Shown: one piece after another, positions 43,006-51,486 of the stretch
Layout: each line of letters begins with the position of its first letter
How positions within the stretch are numbered: the first letter of the stretch is position 1
Assembly: GCA_963762735.1 (NCBI GenBank)
Contig: CAVXMG010000019.1
Span: 310,001-374,000, forward strand
Length of the DNA: 64,000 nucleotides
Source: DASXKD01 sp963762735
Lineage (GTDB): Bacteria; Actinomycetota; Actinomycetes; Streptosporangiales; Streptosporangiaceae
Direction of reading: 5' to 3'
Notes under the pieces: model-generated
The model's database searches: none
Seen by the model: the letters and a program-made list of their open reading frames with translations, nothing else
What the model was told of the DNA's origin: nothing
Made by a program: the position numbers and the translations under genes

Positions 43006-43839
43006 TCAGCCGTCCCTGGACCACCACAGGTCCTCCTGGCGGGAGCACCACGCCGGGTCGTTCAGCTTGCCCAGGTCCGCCGCGGTGACGATGCCGTGCT
43101 CGATGAGCAGCCGCACCACCACCTCGTCGGAGAGCCGGGTGTCCGTGCTGACCAGGCCCCGGTCGGTGATCTTGTGCCGGAGTACCTTGATGTGCTCGGC
43201 CACCCGCGCGGACAGCCGGTCCCGGAACGCGGGGTCGCTGTCGAACCGCTCCAGTTCGTGATAGGCGCCGGTGACCTGGAGCGCGTCCCTGGCGATCTCC
43301 GGGGTCCGCGGCAGCGGTGTGACCGCGCCTGGGTCGAGCAGCCAGGGGCGGCACCACATCAGCGCCACGAGGAACAGCTTCGTCATCGGATCCAGGTAGA
43401 TCGGCAGCAGCGTCGCGTCGGCGTCGCCCCGGGTCCCGTCCGCCTGCACGCCCCAGCGGTCGTCGCCGCCCGAGACGATCACCGCCAGCGGCCGCCCCTC
43501 GTCCAGCATGGCCCGGGATCCGACGAGCACCGTCCCGGCGCGCACGAACCAGCCGCCGGAAGGCTCGTCGTGCTCCTCCATCCGGGGCAGCCGGATCCGG
43601 TAGCCATCCCCCTCGGCATAGAGCGCATGGGTGCGGCTGATGTTGGCGATCCACGCGCCCGCGGCCATCGCGCTGATCACCCCGGCGCGGCGCGACAGCC
43701 CCCGCCCGGCGGCGATCGTCAGGTCCGCGTCCGGCCCCCGGCCGAACACCAGCCTGCTGCCCTCCGGGATCCCCACAACCAGGCCGGATGGCGTCGTGAC
43801 ACGCGCGGCAGCCGGGTTGCTGGGCTGGGGGGGCGCCAT
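43006..43839 (-). CDS. FHA-domain protein
   Basis: A 277-residue cytoplasmic protein. The N-terminal half matches a forkhead-associated domain: GIPEGSRLVFGRGPDADLTI with the conserved Gly-Arg, then ANISRTHALYAEGDGYRIRL with the Ser-Arg-x-His pair, which binds phosphothreonine. The C-terminal half is helical (AEHIKVLRHKITDRGLVST, then DEVVVRLLIEHGIVT) and resembles the winged-helix part found in actinobacterial FHA regulators. ATG 43839 begins the conserved region; upstream residues look spurious. Its position next to a Ser/Thr kinase suggests that it reads kinase output. Confidence 0.8.
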   Translation of the reverse strand: MAPPQPSNPAAARVTTPSGLVVGIPEGSRLVFGRGPDADLTIAAGRGLSRRAGVISAMAAGAWIANISRTHALYAEGDGYRIRLPRMEEHDEPSGGWFVRAGTVLVGSRAMLDEGRPLAVIVSGGDDRWGVQADGTRGDADATLLPIYLDPMTKLFLVALMWCRPWLLDPGAVTPLPRTPEIARDALQVTGAYHELERFDSDPAFRDRLSARVAEHIKVLRHKITDRGLVSTDTRLSDEVVVRLLIEHGIVTAADLGKLNDPAWCSRQEDLWWSRDG

Positions 43840-44206
43840 CGCCTTCCTGTCTGCGGTGACCGGCACGGATGTGGTAGCGCAAGTGTAGATCCGGGCGCTG
43901 CGCCCGGCAGATCCCGGAATCCGGGGATGGCCAGCGGGGCGCCCGGAGCGATTGGCTACGGGCAAGCCTGGGGCGAGGCACCGGCATGGCCTGCTTGGAG
44001 GGGCTTCCGGTCACGCGGAAGGCGAGGCCAGCCGGGCCGCGGGCGCGGGCGCGGGCAAGGAGCGCGCACGGGGGTTCGCTCCCTGCGCGTTCCTTGGGGG
44101 GAACCCGCGAGCCCGGCAACGTGCCTCGCCCTGGGCCCATTGCCTGCCCGCCCCGCTGCGGCCTTTGCGTACACTCGGCCGGGGAAAACACACGGCAGGG
44201 AACCCC
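43840..44206. other. divergent promoter region between FHA and J-domain genes
   Basis: About 370 bases with no convincing coding sequence. Short frames on both strands lack similarity. Near its right end TTGCGTACACT and a slightly AT-richer AAAACACACG stretch precede the J-domain gene and may be its promoter. Confidence 0.4.
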
Positions 44207-44783
44207 ATGAGGCCAGCGCGGCAGGCGGACCCGTTCAGCGAGTTAGGGCTGCCGGCCAGGCCCGGGCTCACCGACGACGAAGTCCGTGCCGCGTGGCGCC
44301 GGATCGCCGCGGCGACCCACCCGGACCGGGCAGACGGCGGGGATGCCGCGCGGTTCGCCGCTGCTGCTGCCGCCTACACCGCCATCCGCACCGGCTTCGG
44401 CCGGGCCGAGGCACTGGCCGACCTTGCCCGGCCCGCGGGACCGCGCGGCTGGCGACCGGGCCAGGTCCCGGGATTGAGCCGGTTTCGCTCGGCCCGGGCC
44501 GCGCGGCGGGCGACCGCCGGGCCCGGGCCGAGCCGCTGGCGGCCGGCCGCCGATGGGGAGAGACGGCGACGGCGGCCGGCCGCCGGTCTAACAGCCGGGC
44601 GATTCTGGTCGCGGGTGCGACGGGGCCGCCGGCCAGGCTCGCGCTGCGGATCGCCGCCGTGGCGGCCGTCAGCGTCGCGGTGGCGCTGGTCGCCGGCTCG
44701 CGGCCGGCCACCCCCGCGCTCATCGCCGGGGCACTGACCTGGCTGGCCCTGACCGCCCGCCACGACCTGGCCCCGCCGGGATG
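44207..44783 (+). CDS. J-domain protein with C-terminal membrane helices (probable frameshift)
   Basis: The N-terminal part is a J domain: DPFSELGLPARPGLTDDEVR, then AWRRIAAATHPDRADGGDAA, where HPD is the invariant Hsp70-contact motif. The frame from ATG 44207 ends at 44737 with arginine-rich nonsense. Another frame, open from 44478 to 44783, carries RLALRIAAVAAVSVAVALVA and ALIAGALTWLALTARHDLAP, two hydrophobic helices that look like the real C-terminus. A single shift between about 44480 and 44590 would join them. It may recruit DnaK to the membrane. Start has a modest CAGGGAA site. Confidence 0.6.
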
Positions 44784-44799
44784 ACCGCATCATGCCGGG

Positions 44800-45402
44800 C
44801 TAAGGGGCCAGCGGGAAGTGGATGCCGAAGTGCTGGCTGAGTGCCTGCTGCAGCGCCGTGGACGTGGACCAGGACCGCGCCGGGCCCAGCCCGGTGACCA
44901 CGCGGCAGCCGGACAGGTCGACGGTGACCTCACCGAATCCGCGATGGCCGGCCGCAAAGAACAACCGGTAACTGGCGCCCATGTCGTTCGGGCACGCCAT
45001 CTGGCCCGGCGGCACTGCGGGCAGTGCGCACAGCAGCGTGGCCAGTTGCCGCACGGTGGCCGGGTCCTTGATGGTGAACCCGGCCGGCAGCACCTCACGC
45101 ACGTGCAGGCCCGGTGGCCGGGTGGACCGCAGGAACGTCATCCGGGTGAGCACCGGCACCGCCCGGCACAGCGCCGTGGCCTTGGCCGGCCCTGCGCCGA
45201 CCATCACTCCGCCGGGGTTCACCCCGCTCACCGACGGCTGGGCCGTGGCGGCGGCCCCCCCGGCCGGCGCGGTGCCGGACGCTGCGGTTCCGGTTCCGGC
45301 CACGGTGGTGCCGCAGGCGGCTAGCCCGATCATGAGCCCGGCGGCGATGCCGCCAAGCGCCGCGCGCCTGGCCGCGCCCTCCGGCTTGCCTAGCGTTCTC
45401 AT
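44800..45402 (-). CDS. putative lipoprotein, function unknown
   Basis: A 200-residue protein with a signal peptide and lipobox LAAC at residue 30, so it should be lipid-anchored outside the membrane. A Gly/Ala/Thr-rich linker follows, then a compact domain with four cysteines (ALCRAVPVL, TLLCALPAV, MACPNDMGA, LSGCRVVTG) that could form two disulfides. No family is recognised. It is convergent with the J-domain gene, 16 bases apart. The roughly 300 bases upstream of it (45403-45701) contain no recognisable gene. Confidence 0.65.
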   Translation of the reverse strand: MRTLGKPEGAARRAALGGIAAGLMIGLAACGTTVAGTGTAASGTAPAGGAAATAQPSVSGVNPGGVMVGAGPAKATALCRAVPVLTRMTFLRSTRPPGLHVREVLPAGFTIKDPATVRQLATLLCALPAVPPGQMACPNDMGASYRLFFAAGHRGFGEVTVDLSGCRVVTGLGPARSWSTSTALQQALSQHFGIHFPLAP

Positions 45403-45701
45403 CGCGACTCCCTTCCGGGCCGGGCGCTACCGGGCCGCGCCCCGCTTCTTCGCCCGCCACGGCCCCCCGCCGGGCGGATCCGCGGGGCCGGCCTGGCCGC
45501 CCGGGGCCGGCCCCGCGGTCTCAGGGCGGGCCGGGCCAGGTGCGCCCGCGCCCGCCGTTCGGTGTTGGTGCGGGCCGGCCTGGCTGCCCCAAACCCACCC
45601 GCACACAGTTGGACGGGCAACGGCACCGTCTGGTTCCGTCTGTTGACGGACAGCCTTTCATGATCATGGAGAGGCGCACGTGAGGGCCTGGATCCGGCGC
45701 G

Positions 45702-46562
45702 CTAGCCTCGTTCCGGGCCGGTCGCCACCGGGCGCGCCGGGTCGGCCACCCAGTTGGACCAGGAGCCGACGTAGAGCGACGCGCGGATGCCGGCCAGTTC
45801 GAGCGCCAGTACCTCGTGGGCCGCGGTGACCCCGGAGCCGCAGTAGGCCCCCACCATCCCGGCACCGGCCGCCCCCAGGGTCGCGAACCTGGCGCGCAGC
45901 CCCGCCGCAGGCAGGAACCGGCCGTCCGCGCTGACGTTCGCCGTGGTTGGCGCGCTCACCGCCCCGGGGATGTGCCCCGCCACCGGGTCGATCGGTTCCT
46001 TCTCACCCCGGTAGCGCTCCCGGGTGCGCGCGTCCAGCAGGTGGCCCTGGCGAGCCAGGCCGGCCGCGGCGTCGGCGTCGAGCACCGGCATCTGCCCGGC
46101 CCGCGCGGTGAAGTCGCCGCCGCCCCGCGCCGCGCCTTCCCCGGTGGCCAACTGCCCGCCCGCCGCCACCCAGGCCCGGAACCCGCCGTCAAGGACCTGG
46201 CAGTCGCGATGCCCGAAGTAGCGCAGCAGCCACCAGGCGCGCGCCGCCACGGTGGCGTCCGCCTCGTCGTAGACGACCACCGTGCTGCCGTTGCTGACCC
46301 CGGCACGGCGCATCGCCGCCTGGAACCGGCCGGCCGGCGGCAGCGGGTGCCGGCCCGCCGGGCCCGGTTCCGCGGCAAGATCGGCGTCCAGGTCCACGAA
46401 CACCGCGCGCGGCAGGTGCCCGGCCCGGTAGGCCTCGATGCCCGGCGGGCCACCGAGCCGCCAGCGGACGTCAAGCAACACCGGCGGTGCATCCCCGGCC
46501 AGCGCCCGCGCGAGCGCGCCCACGTCGGTCAACGGGCCAGCCTGGCCGTCTTGCGGCTCCAT
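45702..46562 (-). CDS. sulfurtransferase (tandem rhodanese)
   Basis: A 286-residue two-domain rhodanese. The inactive N-terminal domain runs from VLLDVRWRLGGPPGIEAYRA to WWLLRYFGHRDCQVLDGGFR. The catalytic C-terminal domain has LLDARTRERYRGEKEPIDPV and the persulfide loop AYCGSGVTAAHEVLAL with the Cys near residue 240. The CGSGVT loop is the thiosulfate/3-mercaptopyruvate type. It transfers sulfane sulfur to thiols or cyanide. ATG 46562 is used; upstream open sequence has no similarity. About 270 bases separate it from the next gene and hold DnaA-box-like sites. Confidence 0.9.
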   Translation of the reverse strand: MEPQDGQAGPLTDVGALARALAGDAPPVLLDVRWRLGGPPGIEAYRAGHLPRAVFVDLDADLAAEPGPAGRHPLPPAGRFQAAMRRAGVSNGSTVVVYDEADATVAARAWWLLRYFGHRDCQVLDGGFRAWVAAGGQLATGEGAARGGGDFTARAGQMPVLDADAAAGLARQGHLLDARTRERYRGEKEPIDPVAGHIPGAVSAPTTANVSADGRFLPAAGLRARFATLGAAGAGMVGAYCGSGVTAAHEVLALELAGIRASLYVGSWSNWVADPARPVATGPERG

Positions 46563-46649
46563 GGCGGGCACCCCTCCGTCCCGGCTTGCCCCGCTACACC
46601 GCAATGGCGGGGAGACGTCACTATGACGGTTACCACACCAGGTTCGCCC

Positions 46650-46746
46650 TGTGGGTAAGTCCCAGGATTCTGTGGACGAGGTGCCGCATACTCTTGCGTC
46701 TCCCCGGATGATGCTGTGGATAACCGGCATGCCCCGTTGTGGGCGG
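46650..46746 (+). promoter_or_regulatory. cluster of DnaA-box-like sequences
   Basis: TGTGGGTAA (46650), TGTGGACGA (46671), TGTGGATAA (46715) and TGTGGGCGG (46738) lie on one strand within 100 bases. The third is the exact complement of the TTATCCACA consensus; the first two differ from TGTGGATAA or TGTGGACAA by one base. No dnaA, dnaN or gyrase gene is nearby, so this is not an obvious origin. Confidence 0.4.
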
Positions 46747-46830
46747 AGCTGCACCCCACGGCGCCGGCACCGCCCGCGGTGAACCGCACAAAGGCTGAGC
46801 GAGGCGGGATCCGCGGGCCCGCCTGGCCCG

Positions 46831-47970
46831 TCACAGGGCGGGCAGGCGCAGCAGCGGCACCAACTGGTCGGCGGACGTGAGCGACCCGTGCATGCCGATC
46901 AGCGAGGACTCCAGCGGCTCGGCCCTGGTGGCGACGATCGCGAACGGGCCCACAGGAGCAGCCACCACGTCGCCGATCCGCGCGGCAAGCGCATCGGGCA
47001 CCGGGCCGAACCAGCCCGCGTCGATGGCCTGGTCCCTGGGCAGCACCCAGGCCCGGTCGCCGATGACCTCGGCCCAGGCCGCGGCGACGTCGGCGGCCGC
47101 GCCCGGCGCGGCGTACACGTGCCGGGCCCGCGGCTCCCCGCCGAGCAGCGCCACCCCCTCCCGCAGCGCGGGCAGCGAGTCCACGTCGATCCGGTCGTCC
47201 GGGCCCACGTCGACCATGCCGTGGTCGGCGGTCACGTACAGCGGGGTACCGCTGGGCAGCGCCGCCGCGAGCTGCTCGGCCAGCTTGTCCACGTGGCCGA
47301 GGTGATAACGCCAGGCATCGGAGGACGCCCCGAAGGTGTGCCCGGTGCCGTCGAGCTGGCCGTGGTACACGGTGACCAGGGCACGGTCGGCGCCCCGCAG
47401 CGCCTCGGCGGCCTGCGCCACCAGGGCGCCCAGGCTGTCCGCCGGGCGGTATTCGGTACCCCGCATGACCGCGACCGACAGGCCGGTCCGCTCCAGCGCG
47501 GACGCCGCCACGCGGTAGGTGCACACGCCCGCCGCGGCGGCCCGCTCGTACACCGTGCTGCCCGGCTGCCAGGTGCGCGGGTCGACGGAGTTATCCCACC
47601 GCAGGCCGTTCAGCAGCTTGTTCTTGCCCGGAATCGCGACCTGATAGCCGAGCATGCCGTGCTGGCCGGGCGGGCGCCCGGTGCCCAGCGAGCTGAGGCT
47701 GGTGACCGTGGTCGCCGGGAAGCCCGCGGTCAGCGGCGCACCGTTGACCGCCAGCTCGGACAGGAAGGGCGCGCTGGCCGGCTGGTCACGCAACAGCTCC
47801 CAGCCCAGCCCGTCCACCACGAGCAGGCATGCGCGGGCGGTGACCGGCAGGCCCAGCGGGTTGTCCTCGCCGGCGATTCCCAGGGAGGCCAGCAGGGAGC
47901 AGGCGAGATCCGACAGAGTGCTCTCGCCGTAGCGCGGCAAGACCGGGACTACGGCAGGCTCTGCTCGCAT
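46831..47970 (-). CDS. alkaline-phosphatase-superfamily phosphodiesterase/nucleotide pyrophosphatase
   Basis: A 379-residue cytoplasmic protein of the type I phosphodiesterase fold. The metal and nucleophile segments are ACLLVVDGLGWELL (Asp) and GFPATTVTSLSSLGTGRPPG (catalytic Thr). Later metal ligands are in YHGQLDGTGHTFG and VTADHGMVDVG. There is no signal peptide. Relatives hydrolyse nucleotide or phosphonate esters; the substrate is unknown. It lies 11 bases after the DUF5998 gene on the same strand, so the two are probably co-transcribed. Confidence 0.88.
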   Translation of the reverse strand: MRAEPAVVPVLPRYGESTLSDLACSLLASLGIAGEDNPLGLPVTARACLLVVDGLGWELLRDQPASAPFLSELAVNGAPLTAGFPATTVTSLSSLGTGRPPGQHGMLGYQVAIPGKNKLLNGLRWDNSVDPRTWQPGSTVYERAAAAGVCTYRVAASALERTGLSVAVMRGTEYRPADSLGALVAQAAEALRGADRALVTVYHGQLDGTGHTFGASSDAWRYHLGHVDKLAEQLAAALPSGTPLYVTADHGMVDVGPDDRIDVDSLPALREGVALLGGEPRARHVYAAPGAAADVAAAWAEVIGDRAWVLPRDQAIDAGWFGPVPDALAARIGDVVAAPVGPFAIVATRAEPLESSLIGMHGSLTSADQLVPLLRLPAL

Positions 47971-47981
47971 TCGCCCCCCTG

Positions 47982-48575
47982 TCAGTGGTGCGCGTAAGAG
48001 GTCGCCTCGGCCAGAGCGGTCGAGAAGTCAAGCACCTGCCGCACCGCCTCCTCGCCGTCGGCGGCCTCGCTCACCCGCATCGCCAGGTCATCGGCGGTGA
48101 TGGTGCCGCTGTAGCCGTGGTCGGCCTCACAGTTCTCATCCACGCACTGGGCCGGCTCAAGCTCGACCCGCGACAGCACGTTCCAGCCGATGGTCAGCAC
48201 CACCTCGCTCGGCATGGTGACGCCCGGCACATAGGACGCCGGGTCCGGTATCACCCTGGTGACCGCCACCGAGGAGATGCGGGAGAAGCGGACCGCCTCG
48301 GTGGTGGTCTCCGCCTGGGGGCGCTCCCCCGGCTCCTCGGCCGGGTTCTCGTCGGTGTGCGAGTGCACAAGCCGGGTCGGGGTCAGCACCAGGACGGTCA
48401 TGTGCCGACGGACTTCCATCGCCGGGTCGAAGACCGCGTCATGGTGCACCACATAGGAGACGACGGCTTCGGAGCCGAGGGCGGACAGCACAGCGTCGGC
48501 GACCAGCCCTGGATAGTAGCCGCTTCGCTCGATCGCTGACTTTAGTCCGCCTGTCATGGCTCGGGTATCCCTCAT
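47982..48575 (-). CDS. DUF5998 family protein
   Basis: A 197-residue actinobacterial protein with GLKSAIERSGYYPGLVADAV, then SYVVHHDAVFDPAMEVRRHM and TVLVLTPTRLVHSHTDE. It ends ADDLAMRVSEAADGEEAVRQ. Function is unknown. In this phylum it usually precedes the alkaline-phosphatase-like gene, as here. ATG 48575 is used; ATG 48557 (MTGGLK) is a possible alternative. It shows no membrane segment or metal motif. Confidence 0.8.
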   Translation of the reverse strand: MRDTRAMTGGLKSAIERSGYYPGLVADAVLSALGSEAVVSYVVHHDAVFDPAMEVRRHMTVLVLTPTRLVHSHTDENPAEEPGERPQAETTTEAVRFSRISSVAVTRVIPDPASYVPGVTMPSEVVLTIGWNVLSRVELEPAQCVDENCEADHGYSGTITADDLAMRVSEAADGEEAVRQVLDFSTALAEATSYAHH

Positions 48576-48662
48576 GCCTCCATCCTGCACTGCTCCTTGC
48601 CCTGTGCCAGCATCGCGCCGCAAAACCCTCGGGCTGCCTGGCCGTGGCGATGGCCCGGCAGC

Positions 48663-49085
48663 CTACAGTGCCCCGGCTTGCGCAGGTTCGGGCACGCCGG
48701 GCGGCGTCACACCGGTCAACCGGACAACGGGCTCATCGCCCGGCTCGGGCAGGGCCATCGCGCCCGCACCCGCGCTGGGCCGCGGCCTGCGGGGGGACAA
48801 GCTACCAGCCCCGCCGCCGCGGCCGCGGTAGACGAGCAGGCCGTTGACCGGATCGGGCACCGCGTCCAGCGCCGCCTGTACCAGGGGCAGGCTCCGGAAG
48901 GCCTCCCACTGCGCGTCCGTGCCGAACTCGGCCTCGAACACCACGCCCCACCTGTGCTCGTGCCATTCCCAGTTGGTCGCGCCGTGGGATAGCGCCGACT
49001 CGATCAGGGCGCTGGAGTAGGTGTCCTGCCACCGCCGCGCCGAGAACTCGCCGTGGAAAACCTCGATCGACCACCAATCGGCCAT
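48663..49085 (-). CDS. hypothetical protein
   Basis: A 140-residue protein beginning MADWWSIEVFHGEFSARRWQ, with a compact alpha/beta-looking first half (WHEHRWGVVFEAEFGTDAQW, FRSLPLVQAALDAVPDPVNG). A low-complexity Gly/Pro-rich tail follows. I recognise no family. The high Trp content and aromatic strands suggest a folded domain in the first 85 residues. ATG 49085 is the first start in frame. It is divergent from the secreted phosphoesterase gene. Confidence 0.55.
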   Translation of the reverse strand: MADWWSIEVFHGEFSARRWQDTYSSALIESALSHGATNWEWHEHRWGVVFEAEFGTDAQWEAFRSLPLVQAALDAVPDPVNGLLVYRGRGGGAGSLSPRRPRPSAGAGAMALPEPGDEPVVRLTGVTPPGVPEPAQAGAL

Positions 49086-49224
49086 ACCTTGACGATAGGC
49101 GCTTACCGGCTGAATAACACCTCGGCGGGGCCCGGCGGATTCCCAGCGTTCTTTGAGGCGATCCCCGCTGAATCCTTTACTGGAGCCTGGCTGGCCGCCC
49201 AGGAGCGCTGCTTAGGTTTGCGGC

Positions 49225-50829
49225 ATGCGCACCCACCGGCCGGTCCCCTGCCCGCTCGCCACGGCCAGCCTGCTCGCCGCGGCGGCCCTGCTCGCCGCCT
49301 GCACCTCGCCCGTGCCGGGAACCGGGCCGTCCGCGACGCCGCCGCAGCAGTCCACCGCCGGCCTGACCGGCATCCACAAGATCCGGCACGTGATCGTCAT
49401 CATGCAGGAGAACCGGTCGTTCGACAGCTATTTCGGCACCTACCCCGGCGCCGACGGCATCCCGATGCGCAACGGCGTGCCTGCCGTCTGCGTGCCCAAC
49501 CCCGCCGGTGGCTGCACGCGGCCCTACCACGACACCGCCGACATCAACGGCGGCGGCCCGCACGGCGAGGCCAATGCGGTCGCGGACATCGACGGCGGCA
49601 AGATGGACGGCTTCATCCGGCAGCGCGACGCCGCCCACCGAACCTGCCGGTTCGCCAATGACCCCGCCTGCAGCCTCGGCACGACGCCCGACGTGATGGG
49701 CTACCACACCGGCGCGGAACTGCCGGACTACTGGGCCTACGCGAAAAACTTCGTGCTGGCCGACCACATGTTCGAGCCGGTGAAGTCGTGGTCCCTGCCC
49801 GACCACCTGTACCTGGTGTCCGGCTGGTCGGCCTGGTGCGCGAACCGCTCGCCGATGAGCTGTGTCAACGACATCGTCGGGCCCTACCCGGGCCAGGTGT
49901 TCGACCATGCCGTGGCGCAGGAGATGACCACCGGCACCACCTCGATCGACCTGGCCTGGACCGACATCACCTACCTGCTGCACGAACACCATGTCAGCTG
50001 GGCCTACTACGTGCAGAAGGGCACCCAGCCGGACTGCGCGAGCGATTCGGCCGAGACCTGTGCCCCGGTCAGGCAGAGCGCCTCGACGCCGGGGATCTGG
50101 AACCCGCTGCCGCTGTTCGGCGACGTGCGGACCGACCACCAGGTGGCCGACGTCCAGGGCCTGAACTCCTACTTCAGCGCGGCGAAAGGCGGCAGCCTGC
50201 CCTCGGTGAGCTGGATCACCCCGTCCGATCCGGAAAGCGAGCATCCGCCCGCCAGCATCCACCAGGGCCAGGCGTATGTGACGGCGCTGATCAACGCCGC
50301 GATGAAGAGCCCCGACTGGAACTCCACCGCGATCTTCCTGAGCTGGGACGACTGGGGCGGGTTCTACGACGGCGTGGTGCCCCCGTCGATCGACCAGAAC
50401 GGCTACGGGCTGCGGGTACCCGGCATCGTGATCTCCCCGTACGCCAGGAAGGGGTACATCGACCACCAGACCCTGTCCAGCGACGCCTACCTGAAGTTCA
50501 TCGAGGACGACTTCCTCGGCGGTGCCCGGCTCAACCCCAGGACCGACGGCCGCCCTGACCGCCGCCCCGACGTCCGCGAGGACGCGCCGCAACTGGGCAA
50601 CCTGGTCAGCGACTTCAACTTCAGCCAGCCGCCGCGCAAGCCGTTCCTGCTGCCCACCAACCCGCCGACGGACTCACCGTCGGTCCCGCCGTTCTTCCGC
50701 AGCGCGCCGCCGTGCGCGGGCTGCACCGCGCTGCCGCCGCCCTACGCGTTCCCCGGCGGCCGCCTCGGCGGGCACCGCAAGCACCGGCACCGGCACCGGC
50801 ACTTCACACTGGCCGGTAACCCGGGCTGA
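49225..50829 (+). CDS. secreted phosphoesterase/phospholipase C-type lipoprotein (PF04185)
   Basis: A 534-residue exported enzyme with a lipobox-like LLAAC at about residue 25. The fold begins KIRHVIVIMQENRSFDSYFG, the metal-binding start of the phosphoesterase family that includes phospholipase C and acid phosphatase AcpA. SLPDHLYLVSGWSAWC, ADVQGLNSYFS, SWDDWGGFYDGVVPP and VPGIVISPYARKGYIDHQ follow in the family order. The last 20 residues are rich in His and Arg (HRKHRHRHRHF), encoded by a CACCGG microsatellite. It hydrolyses phosphate esters outside the membrane. A paralogue lies at 55.3 kb. Confidence 0.9.
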   Translation: MRTHRPVPCPLATASLLAAAALLAACTSPVPGTGPSATPPQQSTAGLTGIHKIRHVIVIMQENRSFDSYFGTYPGADGIPMRNGVPAVCVPNPAGGCTRPYHDTADINGGGPHGEANAVADIDGGKMDGFIRQRDAAHRTCRFANDPACSLGTTPDVMGYHTGAELPDYWAYAKNFVLADHMFEPVKSWSLPDHLYLVSGWSAWCANRSPMSCVNDIVGPYPGQVFDHAVAQEMTTGTTSIDLAWTDITYLLHEHHVSWAYYVQKGTQPDCASDSAETCAPVRQSASTPGIWNPLPLFGDVRTDHQVADVQGLNSYFSAAKGGSLPSVSWITPSDPESEHPPASIHQGQAYVTALINAAMKSPDWNSTAIFLSWDDWGGFYDGVVPPSIDQNGYGLRVPGIVISPYARKGYIDHQTLSSDAYLKFIEDDFLGGARLNPRTDGRPDRRPDVREDAPQLGNLVSDFNFSQPPRKPFLLPTNPPTDSPSVPPFFRSAPPCAGCTALPPPYAFPGGRLGGHRKHRHRHRHFTLAGNPG

Positions 50830-50867
50830 CGGGGCGCCCGGTCTGGCCGGGGTGGCCCCGCACCGGT

Positions 50868-51305
50868 TCAGGCGGCCGCGCTGGCCATGGCCTCCCGGAT
50901 CCGCTGGGCGTACTGTGCGGCCTCCTCCTCGCTGGCGTAGCGCTGCCGCGGCCAGAAGAACCCGCGCAGCCCGTCCCCCTTGGTCCGCGGTACCACGTGC
51001 ACATGCAGGTGGGGCACGCTCTGGCTGACCACGTTGTTGAGGGCGACGAAGGTGCCCTGCGCGCCGAGCCCGGCCGGCACCGCCGCGGACAGCAGCCGGA
51101 CCGGCTCGAACAGCGGCCCGACACCGGCTGGCGGAAGGTCGGCCAGCGTCACGTAATGCTGGCGCGGCACGACCAGGACGTGCCCCTTGAACACCGGCCG
51201 GGCGTCGAGGAACGCCACCGTGGCCGGGTCCTCGAACACGATGTGCGCGGGGACCTCGCCCGCCACGATCCGGCAGAAGACGCAGTCGGTCACAGACGCG
51301 GTCAC
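50868..51305 (-). CDS. HIT family protein
   Basis: A 145-residue nucleotide hydrolase of the histidine-triad family. The N-terminal Zn-type CVFCRIV and the triad HLHVHVV at 99-105 are both present, with GHVLVVPRQHYVTL between them. Such enzymes cleave AMP-lysine, AMP-NH2 or related adenylates. GTG 51305 is taken; GTG at the VTDC codon is an alternative. It is convergent with the phosphoesterase gene, and a G/C palindromic repeat sits 24 bases upstream of its start. Confidence 0.92.
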   Translation of the reverse strand: MTASVTDCVFCRIVAGEVPAHIVFEDPATVAFLDARPVFKGHVLVVPRQHYVTLADLPPAGVGPLFEPVRLLSAAVPAGLGAQGTFVALNNVVSQSVPHLHVHVVPRTKGDGLRGFFWPRQRYASEEEAAQYAQRIREAMASAAA

Positions 51306-51328
51306 TGAGGCACCTTTCCCGTGCTGGC

Positions 51329-51356
51329 CCAGGGGGGCGACCCCCTGGAAACCCCG
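51329..51356. repeat. G/C palindromic repeat, copy A
   Basis: CCAGGGGG and CCCCCTGG form a perfect 8-bp stem with loop GCGA, followed by AAACCCCG. A close relative with the same flank lies at 63005-63033. The pair looks like a small dispersed extragenic element. Confidence 0.55.
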
Positions 51357-51486
51357 GCGCGCCGATGGCGCCTGGCCGGCAAGCCGGCAGGCCCCATCGC
51401 GCGATCTGGGCCATCGCCCGCGAGGATGAGGGCAGCGTACCCGGGAGGATGACGCCCCCGCGGCCGCCCCGATCTACCCTGGACGC

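Noticed and set aside
41350..44784. 1144-codon plus-strand frame through the kinase and FHA genes
   Set aside because: It is out of frame with the kinase and antisense to the FHA gene. Only its last 60 codons look real, as the C-terminus of the J-domain protein.
46650..46746. chromosomal replication origin
   Set aside because: DnaA-box-like sites occur, but dnaA, dnaN, recF and gyrase genes are absent from the surroundings.
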